Assembly (NCBI RefSeq): GCF_000966285.1
Contig: NZ_KQ031391.1
Span: forward strand, 4,356,540-4,420,539
Source of the DNA: Pseudofrankia sp. DC12
Lineage (GTDB): Bacteria; Actinomycetota; Actinomycetes; Frankiales; Frankiaceae
Direction: 5' to 3'
DNA: 64,000 bases
Shown piece by piece: positions 33,930 to 44,925 of the stretch (position 1 is its first letter; every line of letters starts with the position of its first letter). The notes under the pieces were generated by a model. That model saw only the letters and a list, made by a program, of their open reading frames with translations. It made no database searches and was not told where the DNA came from. Both the position numbers and the translations under genes were made by a program.

Positions 33930-35495
33930 CTAGGTGTCGTAGGTGATCGCGCCGAGCTGGCCCTGGTTCGGCAGCGCGTTGTTGCCGCTGCTGTTCACCT
34001 GCACCAGATCGAAGCTGTAGCTGTCCTGGTGCCAGCGCCACTGCGCGCCGTTCAGCGGGATGGTGGCCACGTTCTGCGGCAGGCCCTCGCGGGCGCCGAA
34101 CTTGACGTCGCCCAGGATCGTCCGCGCGGTAAGGCTCTTCAGTGCGGTGGCGATCGACTTCCGGTCGTCGATCGAGTTGACGGCGCTGAGAGCCTGCGCG
34201 GCGACGTCGAACAGTGCCATCGACGCGCCGAGCTGCTGGGGCGTGGTCTGCCGGCCGTTCGACGCGCGGTACTGGTCGCCGAGGTCCTTCGACGGCTGGT
34301 TCGTCACGAAGCTGCGGTTCGGGCTGCTGTCCGACCAGAACAGCTCGGTCGTGAGGTTGTTACTGACCTGGGCGCCGATGGTGCGCAGGTCGTTGTCGAA
34401 CATCGCGGCCTTGGAGATCGTGATGATCTTCGGCTGGAAGCTCATCGAGTTCGCGTTACGCTCGAACTGCGCGAAGTCCGCCTCGTCGAGGATGCCGGTG
34501 ACGATCTCGACCTTCCCGGCCTGGAACGCCGCGATCACCTGGGTGAAGTCCTTGGTGCCCGGCTGGTAGAGGTAATCCTGCTGGCTACCCTTGCCGTCCA
34601 GCAGCTTCGGGTTCACCAGCTTCCAGTTGTTGTCGAGGCCCTGGCGGAACGGCAGCTTGGGGTGGGAGAACCACTGCCCGTCGACGCTGTTCGGCCACAG
34701 CGCCCCGACGGTCCGGTCCGTCGAGACCCGGTCGCCCCACATCGACGCATAGGCCTGGTAGTAGTCATTGAGGCCGGCGAAGAAGTGGAAGGTCCAGTTG
34801 AAGGGGTTCTTCAGGGTCACGTCGCCGCCGCGCGAGAAGTACCACGACTCCCAGGGCGACATCGTCGAGATGCACGGCACGCCAGCTACCTCGCACTGGT
34901 CCGCGACCGGGTTCACCGTGTCGGAGGTCGCGTCGACCAGGACGATGTCGACCTTGTCCTCGTAGATGAGCTGCGTCGTGGCCTTGGCGGCACGAGCGAA
35001 GGTCGACTGGCTGTCGCGGACGAAGATCTGAACCGGATGCGTGGAGTTGCCGACGGCGATGCCACCGTGGTCCTTGAACCAGGTGGTCATATGGTCGGTC
35101 ACGAACAGGTCCGCGGAGGCGAACGAGCTGAGCGCGCCCGACTGAGGCGTGACCATGCCGATCCGGACCGGCCGCACGCCGCTCGACCCCTTGGAGCCGG
35201 TGCAGGCGGCCAGCAGGCTCGTCGCCGGCGCGACGACCGCGGCGGTGCCGGCAAGCCGCAGCAGCGCCCGTCTGTCGACGAACCGGAAGCCTCTGTCGGA
35301 CCCTGGGCCGGCCGCGGCGGAGGCGTCGCTCGGGGCGGCGGCGCTGGCGGCGGTCGGGGTGGAGTCTGCGCTGGCCTGGCTCGTCGCACTGGGCGTGGTG
35401 GCGACGGCCAGCCTCGGCTGGCCCGCGGCGGCGACCCCGGCAGCAGAAGTGCCGTTCGGTCGCTTCTTACCCGTAAGGCGGTCAGACCTGCGCAT
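33930..35495 (-). CDS. ABC-type branched-chain amino acid/amide substrate-binding lipoprotein
   Basis: The 521-aa product is a type I periplasmic-binding protein (VRIGMVTPQSGALSSF, IFVRDSQSTFARAAKATTQL, VDIVLVDATSDTVNPVADQCE, then a C-terminal lobe). It has a twin-arginine-like signal (DRRALLRLAG) and lipobox LLAAC near residue 99, so it should be a surface lipoprotein. Unusually, about 70 Ala/Ser/Thr-rich residues precede the signal. ATG at 35495 is used; the frame is open to 35660. No permease or ATPase gene is adjacent, and it faces the conservon, so a sensory role is possible. Confidence 0.87.
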   Translation of the reverse strand: MRRSDRLTGKKRPNGTSAAGVAAAGQPRLAVATTPSATSQASADSTPTAASAAAPSDASAAAGPGSDRGFRFVDRRALLRLAGTAAVVAPATSLLAACTGSKGSSGVRPVRIGMVTPQSGALSSFASADLFVTDHMTTWFKDHGGIAVGNSTHPVQIFVRDSQSTFARAAKATTQLIYEDKVDIVLVDATSDTVNPVADQCEVAGVPCISTMSPWESWYFSRGGDVTLKNPFNWTFHFFAGLNDYYQAYASMWGDRVSTDRTVGALWPNSVDGQWFSHPKLPFRQGLDNNWKLVNPKLLDGKGSQQDYLYQPGTKDFTQVIAAFQAGKVEIVTGILDEADFAQFERNANSMSFQPKIITISKAAMFDNDLRTIGAQVSNNLTTELFWSDSSPNRSFVTNQPSKDLGDQYRASNGRQTTPQQLGASMALFDVAAQALSAVNSIDDRKSIATALKSLTARTILGDVKFGAREGLPQNVATIPLNGAQWRWHQDSYSFDLVQVNSSGNNALPNQGQLGAITYDT

Positions 35496-35662
35496 GGCCC
35501 CTGATCCTGCCGCACCCCTGTCGAAACCCGGCGACTGGGTCCTTCGCGACGAATCGAAGCGGCAAACAGTGCTGGTACTGAGGTCGCCCAGACAAGGTAA
35601 ATCGGTCACGGATGGTCGTAACTGAAACCTTTCGGTGACAATACGGCAACGTGCCGTCAAAC

Positions 35663-38600
35663 TTAGTTGAGCTTGCAGAACATCGTGTTGCCCTTGGTGA
35701 GCGTCACGGTCGCGGTCACTCGGCCCCCGCCCTTCGGCCAGTCGGCGATGCTGGTCGCGATGTCGCCCTGCAGGGGGCCGGTGGAGAACGAGACGGACGC
35801 GATGATGTTCGACGCGTCGTCGTAGTTCGGCGTCGCGATCGCGTAGGCACCGGACTGGCCGTTCCAGGTGTAGGTGCCAGTCGTCGCCGGGACGATCAGA
35901 ATGCTCGACGTCCCGGCCGTGATCGCGGTGGCATCGGCAGCGCCCACGGTGGCATCGGCAGCGCCCACGGTGGCACCGGCGGTGCCCGTGGTGGCCGGGG
36001 CGCTGGCCGCCGGACCCGCCTGGCAGGTGTAGGTGCCGTCCACGAGTGCCTTGCCGACCTTCGCGTCCGGGTTCGTGCCGGCGGGCCCCGGCGGCGTGGT
36101 GGCCACGACGCTGCCGCCACCTCGCGCGCCCCCGCCGCGGCCGCTGACGAGCACATAGAGACCAAGAGCGACCAGCGCCAGGGTGACAGCCACCGCGAGC
36201 GGCCCGAGCCAGCCGTGCCGGAACCAGGTGAGTCGGTCGTTCGTGCCACCATGGGCACCGCGACCCGCCGACGACCGCCTCGAGGCCACCTCGTCCTGGA
36301 GGTCCGACAGGTCCTCGGTGGCGAATCTGCGCCTGGTGCCGGTCTGGCCGCCGTTCCCCGCCGGCGGTTCCTGACCGCCTTGCGGGACGGCCGGCTCCAG
36401 CAGGTCGGCGAGGTCGTCACGGGCCGGCCGCGCCTCGTCGGGACGCTCGCCCTCGCCGCCCCGGTAGCCGCCGGTCTGGCCGGCGGCCCCGCCGCGGTCG
36501 GCTGGCAGGCCGCTGTTGCGGCGGCCCTCGTCCCGGCCCTGCCTCTCGCCCCGGTCCTGCCCCTCGTCGCGGCCCTGGCCGGGAGCCGGGCCGGTGCCGG
36601 ACCGGCTGGCGGTGTGCCGGCGCTGGCCGGCCCGTCCAGGCTGACCGTTCGGGGCTGGAGCCGCGGCGCCAGGCCGGACGGGATCGAGCAGGTCCGTGGC
36701 GGGCGCGTCCCCGCGGCGCGGGCGAGGCTCGCCCGGCTGCTCGGCGGGCGCGTGCGGCCGGCCCAGGTCGCCTGGGAGGTCCCGGCCTGCCCGCCCGCCA
36801 CTGACCGCCCTGGAGAGCACCGAGGTCATCTCGACCGGAACGGGCGGCGGCCCGGGCCGCTCCGCGCCGCCGGGCCGGCCGTTCCCGTCGGGGCCGACGG
36901 GAGACGCGTCGAACGGAGCGCCCCGGTACCCCGGAACGCCGTACGCCTGGGCGCCAGGCAGCCGGCCGTCGTCCTGAACGGCGTCACCGGCGGCGTTCTG
37001 GGCACCGCGCACGGTCGGGTCGTTCTGGCCGGAGCGGCGGCCGCGGCGGCCAGCGCCCTGGCCGCGTGGCTCTCGCGCGCCGGCCGGCTGGCTGGAGGGT
37101 GCCGCGGGCCCGCTGACCGGCGCCGCCGGCTGCCGGCCGCTGCCGGTCGCCGGGAGCGGGAACTGCGTGACAGGGAGGCTCGGCGAGCCCGGGACGCTGG
37201 GACGCTGGGGAGGTGGGCCGGTCCGTGCCGACGTGACCGGCCGTGACGACGGCAGGCCGCCGGTGCCGAGCGGGTCACGGGGGTCGATGACGGGGCCGCC
37301 CGTGCGGCGCCGCCACTGGCCGTTCGCCGCGGCCTGCCCACCGGCCTGGGGCGTGCCGGGACGCGCCGGCGTCCGCCAGTTGCCCGCCACCGGGTCTCCC
37401 AGCGCCCCGTCGAAGCCCGGGGCCACCCGTGCCGGGTCACCCGAGAGCGTCCCCCGGGACGCCGGGGCCCCAGGCGACAGGGTGCCGCGCGTCAGGCTGC
37501 CCGGCGACGGGTTGTGTGGCGACGGGTTGTGTGGCGACGGGATGCCGGGCGTCGGGATGCCGGGCGGCTCGACACCGGAGGACAGGGCGTCGGTCGACGG
37601 GGCAGCGACCGGCGGCGGCGCCGTCCTGGCGGCGGCGTAGGGATCCAGACCGCCAGCCCGCCCAGCGAGCCCGTCCACCGTCGGCGTCCGCCAGGGCGAC
37701 GCCGTGGCGTCCGGCTGTCCGGCCCGAGCATCCTGCCCGGGAAGTGGCCGCCATGGGTTCGCGACGCGGGCGGCTGCCTCGGAGGCCGCCGCGGCGGTCT
37801 GGCCGGACGACGGCTCGGCTGCCGGCCGGTTGACGGGCAGCCCGCGGGCCGGAGTGAAGAAGATGTTCGGCGCTGGGCTGACCGGAGGCGCCGGGAGCGG
37901 GGCCGGCGCCGGGGCGCTCACGGGGGAGGCTGCCGGCCCGGCCGCGGCGCCGGGCGGCTGGCCGGGCAGTCCGGCGTTCCAGGACGTCGGGCCGCTGGCC
38001 GCGGGGTGGGTTCGGCCCGTCGTCAGCGGGTCCCCACCGACCCGGACCGAGCCGGTGGTCGGTCCCAACCGGACCGGGCCGCTTACCGGGCCAGGGCGCT
38101 GCGGCGCGGGGCTCGCAGGCGTGGGATCGGCGGCCGTCCCCCCGCTCGGCCGCGCGGGCCATGACCGCGCTACCGGAGGTGGTCCCGTCTGGACAGCGGA
38201 CGGCGACCCGTAGACCTGGCCGTTGATGTGACCGTTGGCGGCCCGGTTCACCGGCTGGGCCGGCGCGCCGTAGGGCGATGGGGCGCCGGTCGCGGGGCCG
38301 GGCAGCGGCGCCGGGACCGGCGTGTAGCCGCCGGCGGCCTGGCCACCGGCGCCGTAGGAGTCCAGGCCGTCTCGACCGCCGGTGCCGTAGCCGGGCGGCG
38401 TGACCTGCGCGGGGCCCGCGACCGGCGCGGCCGGGCCGACGTCGATCCCCGTGACCGACAGCCCGCTGTCCGAGCCGTCGCGGTCCCAGCGGCTGGCGCT
38501 GACGGCGAACGGGTCGACCACACCGTCCGTGCGCGGGCGACCCGCCGAGCCCCCGATGACCCAGTCCGTGTCGGCCCTGGTCCCGTTCGAGCGGGAGGAT

Positions 38601-38884
38601 GCCGCGGCCTCGTCGACCCGCTCGACCGCGAAGAAGTCGTCACGACTCGCCGCCGCCGACGGCCCAGGGCTGACCGGCGCGAGCGCATGCGGCAGCCATT
38701 GGTGGGACCCTGCGTCCCACACCCAGGCGCCGTCGTCGCTCAGCAGGCGACCGCGGTCATCGGTGGGCAAGCCTGTGCACCCCTGGTCCGGTGCCACGCC
38801 GCGTCCCGCGCGGGTGGAGTGAAGGTTGGAGCGGTCGGCGGCGGGGACGGCACAGGCCCGACGAAACCGACCAAAGGTTGCCAA
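35663..38884 (-). CDS. Very long Pro/Gly-rich single-pass membrane protein
   Basis: This 1073-aa protein matches no family I know. Near residue 43 is a compact motif (DDRGRLLSDDGAWVWD, then HQWLP) that recurs at the start of the next gene. Residues 70-880 are disordered, rich in Pro, Gly, Ala and Arg, with local repeats such as SPHNPSPHNPSP. One helix lies at about 896-915 (LAVAVTLALVALGLYVLVSG), followed by an outer domain of about 155 residues with two cysteines and a tripled ATVGAAD-type repeat. The N-terminus is uncertain: ATG at 38884 or a later GTG (38797). It shares strand and design with its neighbour and is probably co-transcribed. Confidence 0.75.
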   Translation of the reverse strand: MATFGRFRRACAVPAADRSNLHSTRAGRGVAPDQGCTGLPTDDRGRLLSDDGAWVWDAGSHQWLPHALAPVSPGPSAAASRDDFFAVERVDEAAASSRSNGTRADTDWVIGGSAGRPRTDGVVDPFAVSASRWDRDGSDSGLSVTGIDVGPAAPVAGPAQVTPPGYGTGGRDGLDSYGAGGQAAGGYTPVPAPLPGPATGAPSPYGAPAQPVNRAANGHINGQVYGSPSAVQTGPPPVARSWPARPSGGTAADPTPASPAPQRPGPVSGPVRLGPTTGSVRVGGDPLTTGRTHPAASGPTSWNAGLPGQPPGAAAGPAASPVSAPAPAPLPAPPVSPAPNIFFTPARGLPVNRPAAEPSSGQTAAAASEAAARVANPWRPLPGQDARAGQPDATASPWRTPTVDGLAGRAGGLDPYAAARTAPPPVAAPSTDALSSGVEPPGIPTPGIPSPHNPSPHNPSPGSLTRGTLSPGAPASRGTLSGDPARVAPGFDGALGDPVAGNWRTPARPGTPQAGGQAAANGQWRRRTGGPVIDPRDPLGTGGLPSSRPVTSARTGPPPQRPSVPGSPSLPVTQFPLPATGSGRQPAAPVSGPAAPSSQPAGAREPRGQGAGRRGRRSGQNDPTVRGAQNAAGDAVQDDGRLPGAQAYGVPGYRGAPFDASPVGPDGNGRPGGAERPGPPPVPVEMTSVLSRAVSGGRAGRDLPGDLGRPHAPAEQPGEPRPRRGDAPATDLLDPVRPGAAAPAPNGQPGRAGQRRHTASRSGTGPAPGQGRDEGQDRGERQGRDEGRRNSGLPADRGGAAGQTGGYRGGEGERPDEARPARDDLADLLEPAVPQGGQEPPAGNGGQTGTRRRFATEDLSDLQDEVASRRSSAGRGAHGGTNDRLTWFRHGWLGPLAVAVTLALVALGLYVLVSGRGGGARGGGSVVATTPPGPAGTNPDAKVGKALVDGTYTCQAGPAASAPATTGTAGATVGAADATVGAADATAITAGTSSILIVPATTGTYTWNGQSGAYAIATPNYDDASNIIASVSFSTGPLQGDIATSIADWPKGGGRVTATVTLTKGNTMFCKLN
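35928..35996. repeat. 21-bp coding tandem repeat
   Basis: A unit of the form GCCCACGGTGGCATCGGCA recurs about three times inside the outer domain of the 1073-aa protein, encoding ATVGAAD / ATVGAAD / ATAITAG. It is in frame, so copy-number change would lengthen or shorten the domain by seven residues. Confidence 0.65.
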
Positions 38885-38980
38885 CCAGTATGACCTGCCC
38901 GTCGAGGCGGCGAGACCGTCCCCATCCGGCGTCCGGCGGACCCGCCCGGGGCAGGCGCCGCGTCTCCGCCCCGGACGGCT

Positions 38981-40606
38981 CTATCTCATCGACTTGCAGG
39001 CGTCCTTGATCTCCTTGACGACGCGCTGGCCGGTCGCCGAGGTGGGGTCGGCGTTGATGCGCAGGAAGTCCTCCTGGCTGTAGCCGGCCTCGAGCTTCTG
39101 CAAGGTGCAGTTGCAGTAGGCCTGTGCGCCGTTGCTCTGCTGGACGCACTGGTCGAGGTAGACCTTGCGGATACTCGCGTCGTACTGGCGCGCGGCGGCG
39201 ACGGTTCCGCCAGCGGTGATGTTCGCGCCGGACGACCCGCTGCCGCCGGTGGCCTTCAGCACGAGCACGACCGCGACGATCACGATGACGATGACCGCCG
39301 CGCCGACGGCGAGCATCCGGCCTCGGGATGCCCGCACCTTGCCGACGAGTGCGCTGGCGGACCGGCCCCGGCCGCCGGGCTCGTCGTCGTCCAGCTCGTC
39401 GTCGTCCTCGTCGCGCTCTGGGCCACCGAGGCGTCCGGGCTCGGCGCCGCCCGTCCGGGCCAGACCACCCAGCCGGCCGCGGGCGCGAGCGAGACGGCCA
39501 AAGTCCTCGTTGTCATCCTCGTCGTCGTCCTCGTCGTCATCGACGAGCAGGTCGTCGAGGTCCCGGCCGAGGTCGTCGCTGGGCCGGGCCGCCCGTGGCC
39601 CGGTTCCCGAGCCGGCCTTGGTGAACGAGGACGTGCTGAACCGCCCGCTGCCACCGCGGGTGCCGGTGTCCGTCGGCGGTGGACCGGTGGAGTCGCCGAT
39701 GACGGGCGTCGCCGGCCGGTTCATGCCCGTGCCCAGACCGCCGTCGAGCCCGCGGGCACTGCTCGGGCCGGTGCCGCCTGATCCGGCCCGGCTCTGCGCC
39801 GGCCCGGTAGCGGGGCCTCGGCTCTGGCTGGGCCCGGTGCCGCCGCGAGGCCAGCTGCCCGTGCTGGGGCCGGTGCCCAGTGGGTCGGCCCGGTTGAACG
39901 GCCCGGAGAGCGGGTCGGCCCGGTCGTAGCCGCCGCGGGCCGGACCTCCGGTGCCCAACGGGTCGGCGCGGTCGAAAGGACCTGTCCCGAGCGGGGCGGC
40001 ACGGTCGTAGGAACCGGTCCTCTGGGCGTCAGGACGGCTGTAGGGGCCAGTGCCCAACGGGTCCCGGGCTGACCAGGACCGGGACTGGCCGGTGCCCGGC
40101 ACCCCGGGCGCGCCCGGACCGGCCTGGCCTCGGTCGCCGCCGCCGCGCGTCGGGGCCGCCCCGGTGCGCCAGTTGGCGCCGGTGTCCAGCGGGTTCGCCC
40201 CGGTGGCCGGGTCCGTGCCGTAGCCGGGTCCGGGCCGGCCGCTGGTGGACGGCTGAGGGTACGGGCCGGTCGCCGGAGCCCAGGAGGCCTCGCGATCGCG
40301 CCCTTCGCGCGGGTCCGCGCCGAACAGCGGGAAGCTGCCGGTCCGCGGCTCCTCATAACGCTGCTGGCCGGTGCCTGGGCGCCCGTACCAGCCGGTGTCC
40401 GGCTGCGCGGGCCGATGACCGGCGTCGCCCGCGCTGGCGCCGTACGCGCCGGCCGCGCCACCACCGCGGGCGGCGGCGGGACCGGTCGGGCCGGGGGCCG
40501 TGGGACCGCCGGGGCGTGATGTCGTCGGCTGCCAGGTCTGGGCGCTCTCGTCCCACACGTAGGCGCCGTCGTCGCTGACCCAGCGGCCGTGCTCGTCGAG
40601 GCGCAT
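38981..40606 (-). CDS. Pro/Gly-rich single-pass membrane protein with N-terminal VWD motif
   Basis: The 541-aa product begins MRLDEHGRWVSDDGAYVWDE, followed by TWQP, which matches the motif near the N-terminus of the 1073-aa neighbour. A disordered region with many DPLGTGP-type repeats follows, then an acidic stretch (DDLLVDDDEDDDEDD), a second one, a helix at about 432-451 (LAVGAAVIVIVIVAVVLVL) and a 90-residue outer domain with four cysteines (DQCVQQ, YCNCT, KDACKS) likely paired as disulfides. ATG at 40606 is chosen for AAGGA 8 nt upstream and because the motif starts there. Unknown function; the motif recalls short WD/W modules such as DUF2510 without matching clearly. Confidence 0.78.
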   Translation of the reverse strand: MRLDEHGRWVSDDGAYVWDESAQTWQPTTSRPGGPTAPGPTGPAAARGGGAAGAYGASAGDAGHRPAQPDTGWYGRPGTGQQRYEEPRTGSFPLFGADPREGRDREASWAPATGPYPQPSTSGRPGPGYGTDPATGANPLDTGANWRTGAAPTRGGGDRGQAGPGAPGVPGTGQSRSWSARDPLGTGPYSRPDAQRTGSYDRAAPLGTGPFDRADPLGTGGPARGGYDRADPLSGPFNRADPLGTGPSTGSWPRGGTGPSQSRGPATGPAQSRAGSGGTGPSSARGLDGGLGTGMNRPATPVIGDSTGPPPTDTGTRGGSGRFSTSSFTKAGSGTGPRAARPSDDLGRDLDDLLVDDDEDDDEDDNEDFGRLARARGRLGGLARTGGAEPGRLGGPERDEDDDELDDDEPGGRGRSASALVGKVRASRGRMLAVGAAVIVIVIVAVVLVLKATGGSGSSGANITAGGTVAAARQYDASIRKVYLDQCVQQSNGAQAYCNCTLQKLEAGYSQEDFLRINADPTSATGQRVVKEIKDACKSMR

Positions 40607-40830
40607 TTGTGATCCTTCGGGATGGAGACGGACGCTCCAAGGGTGCCACGTAGGGCGCGGCGGCAACGCCGGGGGTGCGCGCCGGCCATCTCAGGGCCAG
40701 CCCAACGCCGCCCACAGGCGACCCACAGGGGCCTGGGTCAGGACGTCAGGTGGAAATCCGAACCTCACCATCCACGAGGCGTGACCAGTCGGCGACGTCT
40801 GGTGCCGCCCCGGGTCGTCGGCGTCGAGGT

Positions 40831-41964
40831 TCAGCGCGACGGCTGGACCGCCGCGGCCGAAAGCATGATCTCGGCCTTCTGGAACTCCTTCAGACTGGCG
40901 TAGCCGGTGGTGGCCATCGCGGCCCGCAGCGCGCCGGCGAGGCTGACCGTGCTCGCCGCGCCGCCCTGGTCCGGCCCGACAAGAAGCTGCTCGAGCGTGC
41001 CGGCCTGCTCGACCGGCTGCCAGCCGCCGCGCGGCAGGTCCGAGTGCAGCACGTCCATCGACCACATGCCGCCCTGCCCTGGCGCGTCCGTGGCGCCGGC
41101 GAGAACCCGATCGACCATCACGGCGTCGGCGCCGCAGGCGACGGCCTTGGCGATGTCCCCGCCGGTTCGCAGGTCGCCGTGCGCGATGACGTGGACGTAC
41201 CGGCCGCCCGACTCGTCCAGGTAGCGCATCCGGGCGCCGGCGGCGTCGGCGATCGCGGTCGCCAGCGGCACGCCGATCCCGAGCTCGGCGCGGTTCGCGT
41301 CGCCGCCACCGGTGCCGACCCCGACGATCACGCCGGCGGCGCCGGTGCGCATCAGGTGCAGCGCGGTCGAGAACGAAGCACATCCACCCACCAGGACCGG
41401 CATGTCCAGGTCGCCGATGAAGCGCTTGAGGTTCAGCGGTTCGGTTCGGGTCGACTGGTGCTCGGCGGAGACCGCCGGGCCGTGGATGACGAGCAGGTCG
41501 GCCTGGGCGGCGAGCAGGTCGGCGCTCAGCGCCCTGACCTTCTGTGGCCGCAGCGCCGCCGCGGTGACCAGGCCCGCGTCCCGGACCTGGCCGACCCGCT
41601 CCGCGATCAGCTCGGGGCGGATCGGTGCCCGGTAGAGCTCGCGCAGCCGGCCGGTCGCGACCGCCTGGGGCAGGCCGGCCAGCTCGGCGACCAGCGGCAG
41701 CGGGTCCTCGTGCCGGGTCCAGAGCCCCTCGACGTGCAGCACCCCGAGCCCGCCGAGCTTCCCGACGGTGATGGCGGAGTCGGGCGAGGTGACGGCGTCG
41801 GCGGCCGCCGCGACGATCGGCAGGTCGAAGTGGTACGCGTCCACCTGCCAGGCCAGCGAGACGTCCGCTGGGTCGCGCGTCCGCCGGGACGGGACGATCC
41901 CGACCGCCGCCAGGTCGTACCCGACCCGCGCGCTCTTACCGATACCGATCTCAACCTCAGCCAA
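40831..41964 (-). CDS. guaB3: GuaB3-family IMP dehydrogenase-related protein
   Basis: The 377-aa protein has the IMPDH/GMP-reductase TIM barrel and the GuaB3 N-terminus (VEIGIGKSARVGYDLAAVGIVPSRRTRD), with GGLGVLHVEGLWTR, LVGGCASFSTALHLMRTGAAGVIVG and the end STVSLAGALRAAMATTGYASLKEFQKAE. No CBS domains, as in GuaB3. The flexible loop that holds the catalytic cysteine in GuaB (GPGSICTTR) reads GVGTGGGDANR here, and the usual AAPMD substrate segment reads AAAAD. Classical dehydrogenase chemistry is therefore doubtful. It lies next to guaB on the same strand with a 244-bp gap; ATG at 41964. Confidence 0.9.
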   Translation of the reverse strand: MAEVEIGIGKSARVGYDLAAVGIVPSRRTRDPADVSLAWQVDAYHFDLPIVAAAADAVTSPDSAITVGKLGGLGVLHVEGLWTRHEDPLPLVAELAGLPQAVATGRLRELYRAPIRPELIAERVGQVRDAGLVTAAALRPQKVRALSADLLAAQADLLVIHGPAVSAEHQSTRTEPLNLKRFIGDLDMPVLVGGCASFSTALHLMRTGAAGVIVGVGTGGGDANRAELGIGVPLATAIADAAGARMRYLDESGGRYVHVIAHGDLRTGGDIAKAVACGADAVMVDRVLAGATDAPGQGGMWSMDVLHSDLPRGGWQPVEQAGTLEQLLVGPDQGGAASTVSLAGALRAAMATTGYASLKEFQKAEIMLSAAAVQPSR

Positions 41965-42154
41965 CGCTGGCCTTTCCTTCGAAGATCGCCCAAACGGCGG
42001 TACCTGGCCCTACACGCGACTCGCCATCGCAACCCAACCAGGAAACCGGCGCGTGACCGCCGGCACCTCAGATTTTCGGCACAAGCACGATCAAGGGCCA
42101 GGAGGGCGCCCTAGGCGCGCGACAGGCGGAGACAGGGTCCCTGCCTGATTGGCG

Positions 42155-42208
42155 AAGCCGATCTGGGAGGTCGGCGGAGGCGCGAAGCGCCGTCTCCGGC
42201 CGATCGGC

Positions 42209-42210
<2 letters not shown>
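42155..42210 (-). terminator. Nested hairpin at the guaB stop
   Basis: AAGCCGATC (42155-42163) pairs with GATCGGCTT (42202-42210), enclosing GGCGGAG…CTCCG and GCGC/GCGC stems. It overlaps the guaB stop codon. It probably ends guaB transcription or reduces read-through to guaB3. Confidence 0.5.
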
Positions 42211-44047
<1,837 letters not shown>

Positions 44048-44093
44048 TCAGCCACCCCGCCATGTGGGCGTTGTCACGAATGAGCGGAGCCGC

Positions 44094-44486
44094 TCAGGCC
44101 TCGGAGGCCTCCGAGTTCTCGCAGACGCCGTCCGCATAGCCGCGGGCGTAGTCCCACGAGACGTAGCAGCTCGGGTCAGGGGCGAACGCGGGCTCGTGTA
44201 CCCGGGTCCGGCCCTCGTTGAGCAGGTGGCGCAGGTTGCCGGTCAGCAGGTCCCAGTCGAAGTAGTGCGGCTCGGCGCAGCCCTCGCAGTCGACCACCAG
44301 CCCGCGGTAGCCGCGCGGCTCCAGCAGGGTCCGGAACACGTCCAGGTCACCGAGCTCCGCGAGGACTTCCTCGCGTTCGTGTAGCGAGAGCGGCTCGAGC
44401 AGGTCCTCACCCAGGTCAAGCTGGGCGAGCTCGGACGCCGGGTCCTCCGGGTCGTCCGCGAACGGGTCGATGGGCTCGTCGCTCAC
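44094..44486 (-). CDS. DUF5319 family protein
   Basis: A 130-aa acidic protein starting VSDEPIDPFADDPEDP, which is how DUF5319 proteins begin; it continues with LSLHEREEVLAELGDLDVFRTLL, VVDCEGCAEPHYFDWDLL and CYVSWDYARGYADG. The CxxC in CEGC and a later cysteine could bind metal. Function is unknown; the gene is conserved near guaB and whiB-like genes in actinobacteria, as here. GTG at 44486 is chosen for the family start; upstream codons are not conserved. Confidence 0.82.
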   Translation of the reverse strand: MSDEPIDPFADDPEDPASELAQLDLGEDLLEPLSLHEREEVLAELGDLDVFRTLLEPRGYRGLVVDCEGCAEPHYFDWDLLTGNLRHLLNEGRTRVHEPAFAPDPSCYVSWDYARGYADGVCENSEASEA

Positions 44487-44925
44487 TCGCTCCACGCTAC
44501 GCCCAGCGCAGGTCGTCCCACGGAGTGGCCGTGGATCCGGGGATGCCGGAACCTCGGGTGACTGTCCGGAGATGTCGCCCCGTTTCCCGGGGGGCGGGCC
44601 GGCGCACGGTAGCTCCTCCCACCGGTCCCGGGAAATCGGCCCGACCAGCACGAACTGCGGCCCGCGGCCCCGGTTGCCTGGTCCGGCGGCGGGTAGCGCC
44701 CAATCATCTGACTCTTCCGCGTCGGTCGGGAGACGGCACGTCTTCGGCTCCGCGACCGCGCTCGCGGAGGGTCGTTCCGGCCAGCGCGGCCGGCTCGGGC
44801 CGGGTGAATTTTTCAAGATCGAGACAGGGGTGGTCCGGCCTACGGTGTGCGGGCAACGCAGGTCGCCGCCGCGGCTCGACGGCCGAGGGGCGAACGCTGA
44901 GGGGCGAACGAGGGGGGCTCAGCCG
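44487..44925. promoter_or_regulatory. Divergent control region of DUF5319 and whiD
   Basis: No gene is supported in this 439-bp gap. Just before whiD is a Gly/Ser-coding-like run of GGGGCGAACG repeats (about 44885-44915) ending in AGGGGGGCTC, which may serve as its ribosome site. AATTTTTCAAGATCGAGAC at 44807-44825 is the only AT-rich stretch and could be part of a promoter. Confidence 0.35.

Noticed and set aside
44470-44925. N-terminal extension of the whiD frame back to 44470
   Set aside because: WhiD/WhiB3 proteins start at the equivalent of 44926, and ligand Cys23 numbering fits that start; upstream residues look random.
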